A stretch of 64,000 nucleotides of DNA from Bdellovibrionales bacterium (GTDB lineage: Bacteria > Bdellovibrionota > Bdellovibrionia > Bdellovibrionales > UBA1609), in contig DAIDIG010000011.1 in assembly GCA_027459485.1 (NCBI GenBank), forward strand, positions 1-64,000, given 5' to 3'. Below are positions 25,197-33,648 of this stretch, one piece after another; within the stretch, counting starts at the first letter, position 1, and every line of letters starts with the position of its first letter. A program made the translations under genes and the position numbers. The notes under the pieces were generated by a model, which did not search any database, was not told where the DNA came from, and was given only the letters and a program-made list of their open reading frames with translations.

Positions 25197-27047
25197 TTAT
25201 AACTCCCGATCGCGGCGTAAGTGATGTTTAGACTTTTGCATATTCATTATTTGTTCCAACTTTTTTTTCTGCTCTTCATCAACGGGAGCGGCCGTTAGCG
25301 ACGCCGCCAGTTCGCGCGATTTAAACTGCAAATACTTGGTTCGGATTTGCCGAATACAGTCCTCCAGAAATTGAACGCGCACTTCGCCCGCCATTGAACT
25401 GAGCGGCTCACCCAGATGTAGTGCCAGAGATTGAACCGGTTCTGCAATGGTCATTAAATAAGCCGATAACTTATCAAATTCATTTGGCATTTGTCTATAA
25501 AACGTGTTCGCCTTCAAAAATAACTCCTGCACGCCCGGATGCGACAATTCATGTACGGCCTCAGAGGCCATGACCTTCTCAAACGTTTCACGGTCGGCTA
25601 AGGATAGGTTTAGCAAAAAAAGTTCCGCCCGAGGGACCCCGTTTAAATTGATCCTAGGCCCCATTGATTGGACGTCGGCCGCTTCTTGAGGGGTTACGGG
25701 AACTTGGCTTCGTGCCAATGTGGCCGATTTCTGCGGGGGAGTTGTGGCTAACGCGCCCAAATGCTTGCCAATCCAGTTCGGCTCAACTCCGATTTTTTGC
25801 GCTATTTCAGCGATATAGAGCTCTTTAAGGCGTGGGTCCGAAACGCTCTCGAGCAGGGGTGTCAAATCGTTCAACAAGGTGACCTTTTCTGATGCCGTAC
25901 CTCGAAAATAAGCAAGTCTGCGCTGCAACACGAGTGAGAAAAGATCATTTGCTGAGCGTAAAAGCGCTGATAAGGCATCAGCGCCGCGCTCTTTAATGAA
26001 TTCATCGGGGTCAAGCTCGTCTGGTAAAAACACTGCTTTTGCGAGCAGGTTTTGTCCGAGCAAGATCGGCAAGCTGCGCTCGGCGCCGTTCACTCCGGCA
26101 TCATCGCCGTCGTACAAAACGACCACATTTGGTGAATAGCGCTTGAGGAGCTTCGCGTGCGACTCCGTCATCGCTGTGCCGAGTGTCGCGACAACATTTT
26201 GGATGCCGGCCGCAAAGAGCGCGAGAAAATCCATGTAACCTTCAACAACGACCGCGAAATTTTCCGAGCGGATGTATTTCGCCGTTTCGTTGAGGCCGTA
26301 AAATATTTGCCCTTTTTGAAAAACGTCCGATTCAGCACTGTTGAGATATTTCGGTTGTTGCGCATCCGAAAGCGCGCGACCACCGAAGCCAACACAATCC
26401 CCTTTATGTGATATTACGGGGAACATGAGCCGATCCCGAAACATGTCGTAGTGGCCGTTGCCGTTTCGATCGGGTTTAACAAGGCCCAGATGTTCGGCTA
26501 AATTGAGTGGGGCCTTCAATCGTTGCATCTCACGCGCAAGCGCGTCTTTTTGCGCGGGCGCATACCCAAGCGAAAAAAGTTCGATGATGTCTTCGGTCAA
26601 CCCGCGTTTTTTCGCATATGCTCGCGCTGGATGATCTGCTGGCAACTTGAGTAGCGCGCTGTGATAACGATCTCTCGTGACGCCGTTGACTTTCAGCAGT
26701 TGCTCGCGTCGCGATTTTGCAGCCGTTGATTCGTGATTCGACTTCGCCTCAGCCGGGATCGGAATTCCCGCCTTATTTGCGAGATACTCAACCGCTTCGG
26801 GGAAGTTAAACCCCTTGAGCTCCTGTAGAGCCGTGTAGATCTGCCCGGAACGCTTGCACCCAAAACAGTGATAGACCTGCTTTTCTTCGGAGACCGAAAA
26901 CGACGGCGTCTTTTCATTGTGGCCCGGAAATGGACACAACCCCATTAGCCGACCGCCTGATCGTTTGAGCTCGGTAAATTCTGAAAACAGATCCACGATG
27001 TTACTTGCATCGCGAACCCGCTCGATAAAGTCAGGGGTAAATCGCAT
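25197..27047 (-). CDS. dnaG: DNA primase DnaG
   Basis: A 616-residue primase. The N-terminal zinc finger has CPFPGH and CFGC (around residues 39-64). The catalytic core contains the EGYMD acidic motif and LYDGDDAG (TOPRIM), and the early RDRLMFP and GFGGRAL segments. The C-terminal helicase-binding part is shorter and more divergent. It makes RNA primers for replication and works with DnaB. It sits between yqeY and rpoD in the classical macromolecular synthesis operon, on the minus strand. Confidence 0.97.
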   Translation of the reverse strand: MRFTPDFIERVRDASNIVDLFSEFTELKRSGGRLMGLCPFPGHNEKTPSFSVSEEKQVYHCFGCKRSGQIYTALQELKGFNFPEAVEYLANKAGIPIPAEAKSNHESTAAKSRREQLLKVNGVTRDRYHSALLKLPADHPARAYAKKRGLTEDIIELFSLGYAPAQKDALAREMQRLKAPLNLAEHLGLVKPDRNGNGHYDMFRDRLMFPVISHKGDCVGFGGRALSDAQQPKYLNSAESDVFQKGQIFYGLNETAKYIRSENFAVVVEGYMDFLALFAAGIQNVVATLGTAMTESHAKLLKRYSPNVVVLYDGDDAGVNGAERSLPILLGQNLLAKAVFLPDELDPDEFIKERGADALSALLRSANDLFSLVLQRRLAYFRGTASEKVTLLNDLTPLLESVSDPRLKELYIAEIAQKIGVEPNWIGKHLGALATTPPQKSATLARSQVPVTPQEAADVQSMGPRINLNGVPRAELFLLNLSLADRETFEKVMASEAVHELSHPGVQELFLKANTFYRQMPNEFDKLSAYLMTIAEPVQSLALHLGEPLSSMAGEVRVQFLEDCIRQIRTKYLQFKSRELAASLTAAPVDEEQKKKLEQIMNMQKSKHHLRRDREL

Positions 27048-27075
27048 TCCCGCCCTCAGAGTCCTCAGACGGCCT

Positions 27076-27522
27076 CTATGTGAGTTTTGCTTTTACAATT
27101 TCGCTGATCATTTTGCCGTCAGCGGCACCGGCCGTCTTTGCCATGGTCGCTTTGATCACTGCTCCCATGTCTTTCATCGTGGCGGCTTTGGTTTCAGCAA
27201 TCACCGCCGCAATCACCTTTTCAAGCTCGTCTCGCGACATTTGCTTTGGCAAATACGCTTCGATCACGTTCAGTTGCGCCTTTTCTTGATCGACGAGATC
27301 CTGCCGGCCGGCTTTGCTGTATTGTTCGATGGAGTCTTTATGCTGGTTGCACATCTTTTTGATGACGGCGATCACGTCTTGATCGGCAATCGCGTTCGGT
27401 CGCAATTCAATCTCTTTGTTCTTTATCGCGGATTGCAGAAAACGCAGGGCCGACAATTTGACGGCGTCCTGCGCTTTCATCGCGTTTTTCATGTCATTGA
27501 GGATCGTTTCTTTCATCGTCAC
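27076..27522 (-). CDS. yqeY: GatB/YqeY domain protein
   Basis: The product is 148 residues from a GTG at 27522, which has AAGGAG 9 bases upstream; the ATG two codons later (27516) is less well spaced. It is a helical YqeY protein: LNDMKNAMKAQDAVKLSALR, then IKKMCNQHKDSIEQYSKAGR, QDLVDQEKAQLNVIEAYLPK and the closing MKDMGAVIKATMAK, as in the family that resembles the GatB tail domain. The molecular role is not established; it often lies with rpsU and dnaG. It is co-directional with both here. Confidence 0.93.
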   Translation of the reverse strand: MTMKETILNDMKNAMKAQDAVKLSALRFLQSAIKNKEIELRPNAIADQDVIAVIKKMCNQHKDSIEQYSKAGRQDLVDQEKAQLNVIEAYLPKQMSRDELEKVIAAVIAETKAATMKDMGAVIKATMAKTAGAADGKMISEIVKAKLT

Positions 27523-27544
27523 TTTTGGTGACTCCTTTAGGCGA

Positions 27545-27751
27545 TTATTCTCGACTAAAACTAGGTTTGCGTACTTTTTTAAGTGCGCGCTTACGGGCAG
27601 AGAGACTCTTTTTCTTGCGGCGAACGCTCGGTTTTTCAAAATGCTCGCGCTTTTTCAGCTCCGACAAAATGCCCGATTTTTCGCACGCTTTTTTGAATCG
27701 TCGAAACGCTTGTTCGAACGCTTCGCCCTCGCGTATACGAATGATTGCCAA
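27545..27751 (-). CDS. rpsU: Ribosomal protein bS21
   Basis: Read from a TTG at 27751 (AGGTGA 6 bases upstream) this is a 68-residue basic protein, the family's usual size; a GTG at 27760 is the alternative. [20 protein letters not shown], then [20 protein letters not shown] and a Lys/Arg-rich tail are characteristic of S21. It binds the small ribosomal subunit near the anti-Shine-Dalgarno sequence. It is the first gene of the rpsU-yqeY-dnaG-rpoD operon. It is divergent from tadA, with fewer than 80 bases between the two start codons. Confidence 0.92.
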   Translation of the reverse strand: MAIIRIREGEAFEQAFRRFKKACEKSGILSELKKREHFEKPSVRRKKKSLSARKRALKKVRKPSFSRE

Positions 27752-27792
27752 ACCAATCACCTGCCCTTCATGAATCAGCCTAACGTGCCGGA

Positions 27793-27821
27793 TTGCGCCG
27801 CGCGTTGTCAACTGGTAAGAT
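27793..27821 (+). promoter_or_regulatory. Candidate tadA promoter giving a short or leaderless transcript
   Basis: TTGCGC at 27793-27798, a 17-base spacer and TAAGAT at 27816-27821. Transcription would begin about base 27828, the tadA GTG itself. No ribosome site is visible before that GTG, which fits a leaderless message. Confidence 0.4.
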
Positions 27822-27827
27822 GTTTCT

Positions 27828-28286
27828 GTGAGCAATCAACAAATTCACGAATCCTTCATGCGTGTGGCGATCGAACAGGCACGGCTGGCCGAAGCGTCTG
27901 GTGATGTTCCTATCGGAGCGATCATAGTTCGCAACGATGAGGTGGTCGCCTCCACTTTCAATGAAAAAGAGGCTTTGCGGGTGCCCACAGCTCATGCGGA
28001 GATGCTCGCAATCGAGCGCGCGGCACTGAAGCTCGAACGCTGGCGGCTCATCGACTGCGATTTGTATGTCACACTTGAACCGTGCCTTATGTGCGCGGGC
28101 GCTATCGTGCAAGCACGGCTTCGCTCCGTTGTTTATGGCGCTGTGGACCCAAAAGCCGGCGCCGTGGCATCTCTCTATCAAGTGCTCACCGACGGGCGTC
28201 TCAATCACCGCCCGCAGATAATCGGCGGCGTACTTGAAAACGAGTGCGCTTCACTGCTAAAAGATTTCTTTGCGAAAAAGCGATAA
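27828..28286 (+). CDS. tadA: tRNA-specific adenosine deaminase
   Basis: This 152-residue zinc deaminase has the HAEM motif (H56, E58) and PCLMCAGAI (C86, C89), the catalytic zinc site, plus PIGAIIV early on and RLRSVVYGA afterwards. It converts A34 to inosine in tRNA-Arg(ACG). The start is GTG at 27828 without an obvious ribosome site. The tRNA-Ser gene begins 2 bases after its stop, so the tRNA and the tRNA-modifying enzyme may share a transcript. It is divergent from rpsU. Confidence 0.95.
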   Translation: MSNQQIHESFMRVAIEQARLAEASGDVPIGAIIVRNDEVVASTFNEKEALRVPTAHAEMLAIERAALKLERWRLIDCDLYVTLEPCLMCAGAIVQARLRSVVYGAVDPKAGAVASLYQVLTDGRLNHRPQIIGGVLENECASLLKDFFAKKR

Positions 28287-28288
28287 AC

Positions 28289-28378
28289 GGAGAGATGGGA
28301 GAGTGGTTTAATCCAGCAGCCTGGAACGCTGCCATGGTCGCAAGGCCATCGTGAGTTCGAATCTCACTCTCTCCGCCA
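28289..28378 (+). tRNA. tRNA-Ser(GGA)
   Basis: A class II tRNA: acceptor starting GGAGAGA, anticodon stem GCAGC/GCTGC with loop CTGGAAC (anticodon GGA), a long variable arm ATGGTC-GCAA-GGCCAT, T arm GTGAG/CTCAC with TTCGAAT, acceptor TCTCTCC, discriminator G and encoded CCA. It lies 2 bases after tadA. Confidence 0.96.
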
Positions 28379-28823
28379 CACTGATCTGCTGACGGTCTGG
28401 CCTCACGGTTGCAATCCGCCAAATATTAGTTCGCAGAAAACTCAGAAGCGCCACACACCAATGGATTGCCTGGCGAACTGCAATCCCGGGTGACGCATAT
28501 GAAAGCATGCCCATTTGACAAGGGCTTGATCTGGATGCCAGCGAAAGCTAAATAACGTGTTCCGTTCCAATTAGTTACATTTACAATGCGACCAGCATAG
28601 ACTGTCTTTTTAGATAAGCAATCGGCCGAAACAACAACTCCCTGTAGATCCGATGCGGGCATGATTTTGAATTGCCTGTTGTCATGTCCAAGAAGATCCT
28701 CTCTGTGAACAATTATAAAATGAGAAAAAACTCTAAACCAGATGAGACAATGGAATCACTATTGAAAAGAATAAATGGTCGTTGAAACCTTTGGCGCCCC
28801 TTCTCGGCTACGTGGCCCGCCCC
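28379..28823. other. Gene-poor, AT-rich stretch after tRNA-Ser
   Basis: About 445 bases without a convincing gene. The right half (about 28660-28790) is clearly richer in A and T than its neighbours. One short open frame is described separately. No integrase or repeat of the tRNA end was seen. Confidence 0.5.
28426..28662 (-). pseudogene. Short open frame, possible remnant of an exported protein
   Basis: This frame gives 78 residues (DLQGVVVSADCLSKKTVYAG, NWNGTRYLAFAGIQIKPLSN, HAFICVTRDCSSPGNPLVCG) with four cysteines and a protein-like composition, suggesting a secreted beta domain. There is no ribosome site at the only ATG. The same frame stays open another 31 codons upstream without any start codon, as if the front of a gene had been lost. 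No family was recognised. It may instead be chance. Confidence 0.3.
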
Positions 28824-29786
28824 TCAGGGCAATGGCTTCTGAACAAGGTCGAGCTCCATCTGGATATTGCATCGCTCATATGGAGACGAATGGCCATTCA
28901 CTTTTTTAAACCCCAGCTTTTTGTAAAGATTTATGGCAGCGGTCAAAGCGGTGTTGCTCTCTAGATAAATTCGAACGGCCTTCAACTGGCGAGCTTTTTC
29001 AACGATCGCTCGGCCGAGTTGCCAGCCGATGCTTTTACCGCGATGAGCGGGTGATACGGCCATCTTCGCGAGTTCGTAGACACTCTTTTCGAGTGGAATC
29101 AGCGCACACACCCCCACGGGTTCTTTGTCAATGGTCGCGACAAAGATGAAGCCACCGCGGCCCAGAATATATTTTTTAGGATTTTCAAGAACCTCAATGT
29201 CCGGTTTTTCCATCCGGAAATGCTTTGTAATCCATTCTCTATTTAAATCGTGAAAAGCTTTTCTAAACTTCGGCTGGTATTCTTCAATACGGACGCGAGC
29301 TGATTCGCGCTGTTTTTTCACTTCGAGTACGCGATTGAGAAACGAATTTTTAGCCAGCAATGACTCCCACTCCTCAAGTGTCGCCCACAGGTCACGCGTG
29401 GCCTCAGCGGACATCTGCTCGACGGCGGCCTCGACATCGGCACACTGAATTTCAATTTTTTTGCCGATCTCCCGACCTCGCTTCGTGAGTGAAATGATAG
29501 TGGATCGGCGGTCGTCAGGGTCGCTTTTTTCAAAAGTCAACCCGGCCCGGCTCATCTCAGCCAATGTTTTACTGACCGACGCATGCGAATGGCCGATCGA
29601 CTCGGCAATTAAGGACGCTGTTTTCACCTCGGTCTGGTAAAGAAGATAAAAAACCGGAAACCACTTTGGTTGAAACTCAGCGCCGTAGATGGCATAAATC
29701 GCCTTCGCGTCTTCGCCAAATTTTTCGCCAAGAACGCGAATACGCGAACCTAACGCAATTTTGCCCATTCGATCGAAAAAATTCAT
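28824..29786 (-). CDS. MarR-type regulator fused to a GNAT acetyltransferase
   Basis: This 320-residue protein has two parts. Residues about 30-145 form a MarR winged helix (VFYLLYQTEVKTASLIAESI, HASVSKTLAEMSRAGL, DPDDRRSTIISLTKRG as the wing). Residues about 185-310 form a GNAT domain with the acetyl-CoA motif MAVSPAHRGKSIGWQLGRAI and a closing NLYKKLGFKKV. Such fusions are a known architecture in which the regulator may sense or modify a small molecule. A 12-bp palindrome lies 12 bases upstream of its start and may be its own operator. The dienelactone-hydrolase-like gene is transcribed divergently 142 bases away and may be a target. The substrate is unknown. Confidence 0.9.
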   Translation of the reverse strand: MNFFDRMGKIALGSRIRVLGEKFGEDAKAIYAIYGAEFQPKWFPVFYLLYQTEVKTASLIAESIGHSHASVSKTLAEMSRAGLTFEKSDPDDRRSTIISLTKRGREIGKKIEIQCADVEAAVEQMSAEATRDLWATLEEWESLLAKNSFLNRVLEVKKQRESARVRIEEYQPKFRKAFHDLNREWITKHFRMEKPDIEVLENPKKYILGRGGFIFVATIDKEPVGVCALIPLEKSVYELAKMAVSPAHRGKSIGWQLGRAIVEKARQLKAVRIYLESNTALTAAINLYKKLGFKKVNGHSSPYERCNIQMELDLVQKPLP

Positions 29787-29797
29787 TCGCGCAATAT

Positions 29798-29809
29798 GTA
29801 ACCGGTTAC
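29798..29809. promoter_or_regulatory. Palindromic candidate operator for the MarR-GNAT regulator
   Basis: GTAACCGGTTAC is a perfect 12-bp palindrome lying 12 bases before the MarR-GNAT start, where a bound dimer would block transcription. MarR proteins bind palindromes of this sort; binding is inferred. Confidence 0.5.
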
Positions 29810-29867
29810 GTAATCAGTCAAGCATTGAAAAAACGGGAGCATAGACGATTCAAATACCGAGATTTCA

Positions 29868-29896
29868 TTGAGATATTTATAGATTGGCGTTATAAG
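29868..29896 (+). promoter_or_regulatory. Candidate sigma-70 promoter of the hydrolase gene
   Basis: TTGAGA (29868-29873), a 17-base spacer and TATAAG (29891-29896) stand 33 bases before the ATG at 29929. Both boxes match 5 of 6 consensus bases. Confidence 0.6.
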
Positions 29897-29928
29897 TATC
29901 TCTTCACTTAAACCGTGCGGGGAGCATC

Positions 29929-30666
29929 ATGAGGCAGCAACAAGTCGATATTCAAACGAACGATGGGGTTTGCAAAACGTGGGTTGTCAAACCTGAAAAA
30001 ATAGGCGCGTGGCCGGGCGTCGTCTTCTACATGGATGGATTTGGTATTCGACCAGCGATGCTTGAGATGGCGAATCATATTGCAAAAGAAGGCTACGTCG
30101 TGCTTTTACCCGATCTGTATTACCGATTCGGCAGTTATGGACCATTGGTGCCAAAAGAAGTTTTAAAAGGTGACTTTCGCGCGACAGTCGGCCCCATGAT
30201 GGCGACGACGGACAATCACAAAGCCGCAAATGACACAGCCGCATTGCTTTCTTATCTCGATACTCGGGACGATGTCGCCGGCGATAAGGTTGGGACAGTC
30301 GGCTTCTGCATGGGCGGCGGAATGGCTTTGACGGCGGCCGGTTTTTATCCGGATCGCGTGGCGGCGGCGGTGAGCTTTCATGGCGGTAATTTGGCCACTG
30401 ATTTGCCGACAAGCCCGCATCTACTTGCGCCAAAAATCAAAGCGGAAGTTTACGTCGCCGGAGCCGATAAGGATCACGGCTACCCGCCCGAAATGGCCAA
30501 GCGGCTTGAAGACGCTCTTACAAAAGCGGGCGTTCGGCACAAGTGCGAAGTATACGAAGGCAAACTTCACGGCTGGATGAAACCCGACATGCCGGTGTAC
30601 GACGCACAGGCGGCGGAACGCGGTTGGCGGGAATTTTTCGCTCTCTATTCACGCAATCTGAAGTAG
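29929..30666 (+). CDS. Dienelactone hydrolase family protein
   Basis: A 245-residue alpha/beta hydrolase. The nucleophile elbow is GFCMGG with Cys127, as in dienelactone hydrolase, where serine enzymes have GxSxG. A late acidic residue (AGADKDHGYP) and KLHGW with the histidine complete the triad. EGYVVLLPDLYYRFG is the typical early segment. These enzymes open lactones or cut esters; the physiological substrate is unknown. A well-placed promoter and a GGGGAG ribosome site precede the ATG. It is divergent from the MarR-GNAT gene, which may regulate it. Confidence 0.92.
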   Translation: MRQQQVDIQTNDGVCKTWVVKPEKIGAWPGVVFYMDGFGIRPAMLEMANHIAKEGYVVLLPDLYYRFGSYGPLVPKEVLKGDFRATVGPMMATTDNHKAANDTAALLSYLDTRDDVAGDKVGTVGFCMGGGMALTAAGFYPDRVAAAVSFHGGNLATDLPTSPHLLAPKIKAEVYVAGADKDHGYPPEMAKRLEDALTKAGVRHKCEVYEGKLHGWMKPDMPVYDAQAAERGWREFFALYSRNLK

Positions 30667-30711
30667 ACTTTTCGAATACTTCAATTCAACAGGCGGTCGC
30701 AAACCTCATTT

Positions 30712-32362
30712 TCACTGCCAAGTTCCGGCGCTGAAGTCTTTGCCGAATTGGCCGTAATTTGGATCAGACGGCGAAAGCGAATAAGTGCCATCAGTCGAAA
30801 GCATCGGCTGTTGCACGAAGAATATACTGTTGCTGTCGATGTTCAGCTTTTGCCAGCCGGCTAAATCGAGGCCATGCTGCTGCCACGACCAAGTTATAAT
30901 TTTTTGAGTAGCGTCTGGGCTCCAGTACAAATTGTTTTCAAATTGGGCCTCTTGCCCGGTTAGAATCGCCGACACATAGGCGTCGCTCGCCGTAATGAGT
31001 GTGGTCGAACCGATGGCGATTGGCTGGCCGATCAAAGAGGGGTCATACGACCCGTTCGCTCCGATAAATTCGAGCGGGGCCGTCTGACTGTCGTCATAAA
31101 AAATATTGTGCGCGATTACATAAGCGTTTTGGCCCTGACCCCATATCGGATTGCCGAAACCTATAAAGCCGTCGACGAACGTATTGTCGTGTAAGTAAAT
31201 ATTTTTAATATATCCAGGCTGCGAACCAACATCGACCAGATTTCTGCCGTTTGCATTACCAACCAATAAGTTATTTTCAATCTCAATGCCCACTTGACTG
31301 TATTGGCTGTAAAGTCCAATCCCCGCACCGCCGTCAATGTTGTAACATGTGTTATGTCGGTAGGTATTGTACCAACCATCGTCCTTATCTTCGATGCACG
31401 TGCCGTCGTATATGTCATGGATGATGTTATCCTCTTCAAGAGAGTGGCTCACGTCGTAAAACGTCGCCGGCGAAATGTGGATATCATGGTTGTAATTGTT
31501 GAGATCGTAGACTTGGTTGTTTTGCAGAATAAGATTCTGGTACACGGGCGTCGAACCCTTTACGTAGTCCGACGTAAATATAAACGCGGGGTTTTCGTAG
31601 GCGTCGTTCGCGTTCGTTACCGTAATACCGTGCATGATGTTATTGCGCCAAGTAACGGGTTTGCCGTCGCCATCTAACCAAAAAAATTTAAATGCGCTAT
31701 TTGTAATTTCAAAACCTTGATACAGCAGTGGGTTTTGTACGCTGCTGCCGAGTCCTATACATGTACGCTGCCCCTGACAATCGAGGGTCGGCATTTTATC
31801 GCCAGGGAAAGCCATCCAGATGCTTGGCATCGTGTTCATTTTAATGCCGGTTGAAGCATAGCTCCCCGCACGGAAATAAAGAGCCGCAGTTGTCGGCAAT
31901 CCTTTACTTTGCACACCCAGCAATGTTTGAAACGGCTGTGCCATTGTACCTGAGTTTGAATCGTTGCCATTGACCGCGTCGATAAAATAAAATCCGTTCG
32001 AAGTCACATTGATCCTGCAACAGTTTAAATGTGTAGGGGTAGAGGCCGCCGACCACAGCATAACGGCTATAATATTGTACATTGGGATAGGCATTAGTGA
32101 GATCCGTCTCGATAAACTGCAGGGGCCAGCCGGTATAAGACTTGCCGCTATATTGCGTAGGTGTCGTTGTTCCGCCTGAATTTTGCGAGCCGCTCGAGTT
32201 TGAATTTGGCGGGGTTTCAACGCTGGCACTCGAAAGGCTGTTGGCGCCGGCGGCGGTAAATGCACCCGAACAGTTCTCAAATGAAATTGTTAGCAGTATC
32301 GAACTTGCTATCAGCACCGCTGATTTCACGAGCAATGGGCCGGTCAATTTGACTTTAACCAT
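30712..32362 (-). pseudogene. Right-handed beta-helix lipoprotein with a frameshift
   Basis: Two overlapping frames carry one protein. The first (from the ATG at 32362) has a lipoprotein signal (VLIASSILLTISFENCSG) and 118 residues up to about base 32009. The second continues with NVTSNGFYFIDAVNGNDSNS, the usual start of a pectate-lyase-like beta-helix, then NNQVYDLNNYNHDI, HNTCYNIDGGAG, ENNLLVGNANG and HDNTFVDG, one helix turn each, to base 30712. Skipping one base near 32005-32025 would join them into about 550 residues. This is a disabling mutation or a sequencing error; no slippery site was seen. Beta-helix proteins of this form cut or bind polysaccharide. It lies 8 bases after the jelly-roll lipoprotein gene. 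Confidence 0.78.
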
Positions 32363-32370
32363 ACGTCCCC

Positions 32371-33513
32371 CTAGTTCTTGCAGCCAATTCTTTTAGTAGC
32401 CAAAACGACGTCGTCATAAAGTATCGTTTGGTCTTCAGGAGCACTCGCCATGTACGAATCGTTTGCCTGATAATATGAACCGAGCAGAACCCGCTTCAGA
32501 AGAACATCGCTTGCCGAACGAAAATTGAACCCTGAAAACGGCTGTGGATTCGTATCATATTGCCCGAATGTGAAAAACTGATCGCGCAGCCACGTGCCAA
32601 GCGGAGTGCCGGGCTCGTAGTCACCGACGAGTTGATTATTCACCCAAAACTTGAGTAGCCCGTCAGATTGACCGAGCGTGTTTGCCTTTGTCTCAAGCTC
32701 CAAACAAACCCATTTGTCGCGCTGAAACGGGGTCTGGTTTGCCGGGTTAAATACGTTGCCATAATAATAGGTGAAACCTTGATCGCCGGCGCAACCCGGT
32801 ACGGCGGTCCCATTGTTACAGCGCCCCGAGCGCATTTGATACCAATAAACATAATCGAAAAACGTGTCGTTGCTCGAGATATCGAAGTTGTACCAAAAAC
32901 CCTGATCCCCAGCTGGTACGGTATCTGCTAATCCATCGCTTTGATATGTGGGAGATCCGGCTGTGACGCGAATCCAGTGATGGGGGTGCGCGGTGTTGCC
33001 GACGACTTGCACATACATTCGCTCGTACAATATGGGAACAGGTTGCGGCAGCGGATAGTAAACGTAAGCCGAAATGTACGGCCCAAGCGAACTGTTGAGC
33101 TGTGACTTAGTCACCGTTGTTTGCAAATAACTTGACCCACCATTTGCAACCGCCGGGTTATTCACAATGTTGATATATGTGCCTTTGGCCCCGCCGTAAT
33201 CGAGCCAGCCGTTGTATCCCGACTCGAAATTTGTGTAATTTATAACGCTCGGGTCGTTTTGAATGCCGACGTCACCCGGGTATTGCGCCGACAAATAGGC
33301 GCCCGCGCCGGTATTTTGCGGAGGCGGGGTATTGTTCGAGCTGCCCGTTGTGCTGTCGCCGGTGCTCGCACCTGTCACTGCCGAAATGCTGCTTAAATCG
33401 ACCGCCGAAAAGCCTTTCGAGCAGTCTTGAAATGAGACGGCGAGAAGTGTCGACGCCCCTAACAGTGCAATCAACTTCGACAAGTTTAGGTCAACCAAAT
33501 GGCGCTTATTCAC
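32371..33513 (-). CDS. Lipoprotein with polysaccharide-lyase-like jelly-roll domain
   Basis: Start taken as the GTG at 33513, 5 bases after GGGGGAG; longer in-frame starts add a basic non-signal leader. The signal LIALLGASTLLAVSFQDCSK gives a lipoprotein with Asp before the Cys. A Ser/Thr/Gly linker follows (about 35-70), then a domain of about 300 residues with FESGYNGWLDYGG early and DKWVCLELETKANTLGQSDG, LLKFWVNNQLVGDY and ILYDDVVLATKRIG late. The W-x-x-x-E and DG-x-x-x-x-WVN pattern is like alginate/glucuronan lyases (PL14/PL20) and other jelly rolls. It heads a two-gene operon with the beta-helix protein, which suggests joint attack on a polyuronide. Substrate unproven. Confidence 0.75.
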   Translation of the reverse strand: MNKRHLVDLNLSKLIALLGASTLLAVSFQDCSKGFSAVDLSSISAVTGASTGDSTTGSSNNTPPPQNTGAGAYLSAQYPGDVGIQNDPSVINYTNFESGYNGWLDYGGAKGTYINIVNNPAVANGGSSYLQTTVTKSQLNSSLGPYISAYVYYPLPQPVPILYERMYVQVVGNTAHPHHWIRVTAGSPTYQSDGLADTVPAGDQGFWYNFDISSNDTFFDYVYWYQMRSGRCNNGTAVPGCAGDQGFTYYYGNVFNPANQTPFQRDKWVCLELETKANTLGQSDGLLKFWVNNQLVGDYEPGTPLGTWLRDQFFTFGQYDTNPQPFSGFNFRSASDVLLKRVLLGSYYQANDSYMASAPEDQTILYDDVVLATKRIGCKN

Positions 33514-33648
33514 AGGGCTCCCCCAAGAATAACTTAACTGCAATGGACGTGCCTTAATTTGTTTCAAAAAGAGATCTTTGGCAGGGGGCTCCCGCCGGTT
33601 CTTAATGGAAATTGCTAAAAGCGAACCCATTCTGTATGTTCGAGCATA

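Noticed and set aside
30712-32362. Programmed ribosomal frameshift
   Set aside because: No slippery heptamer or following strong structure was seen at the junction near 32010.
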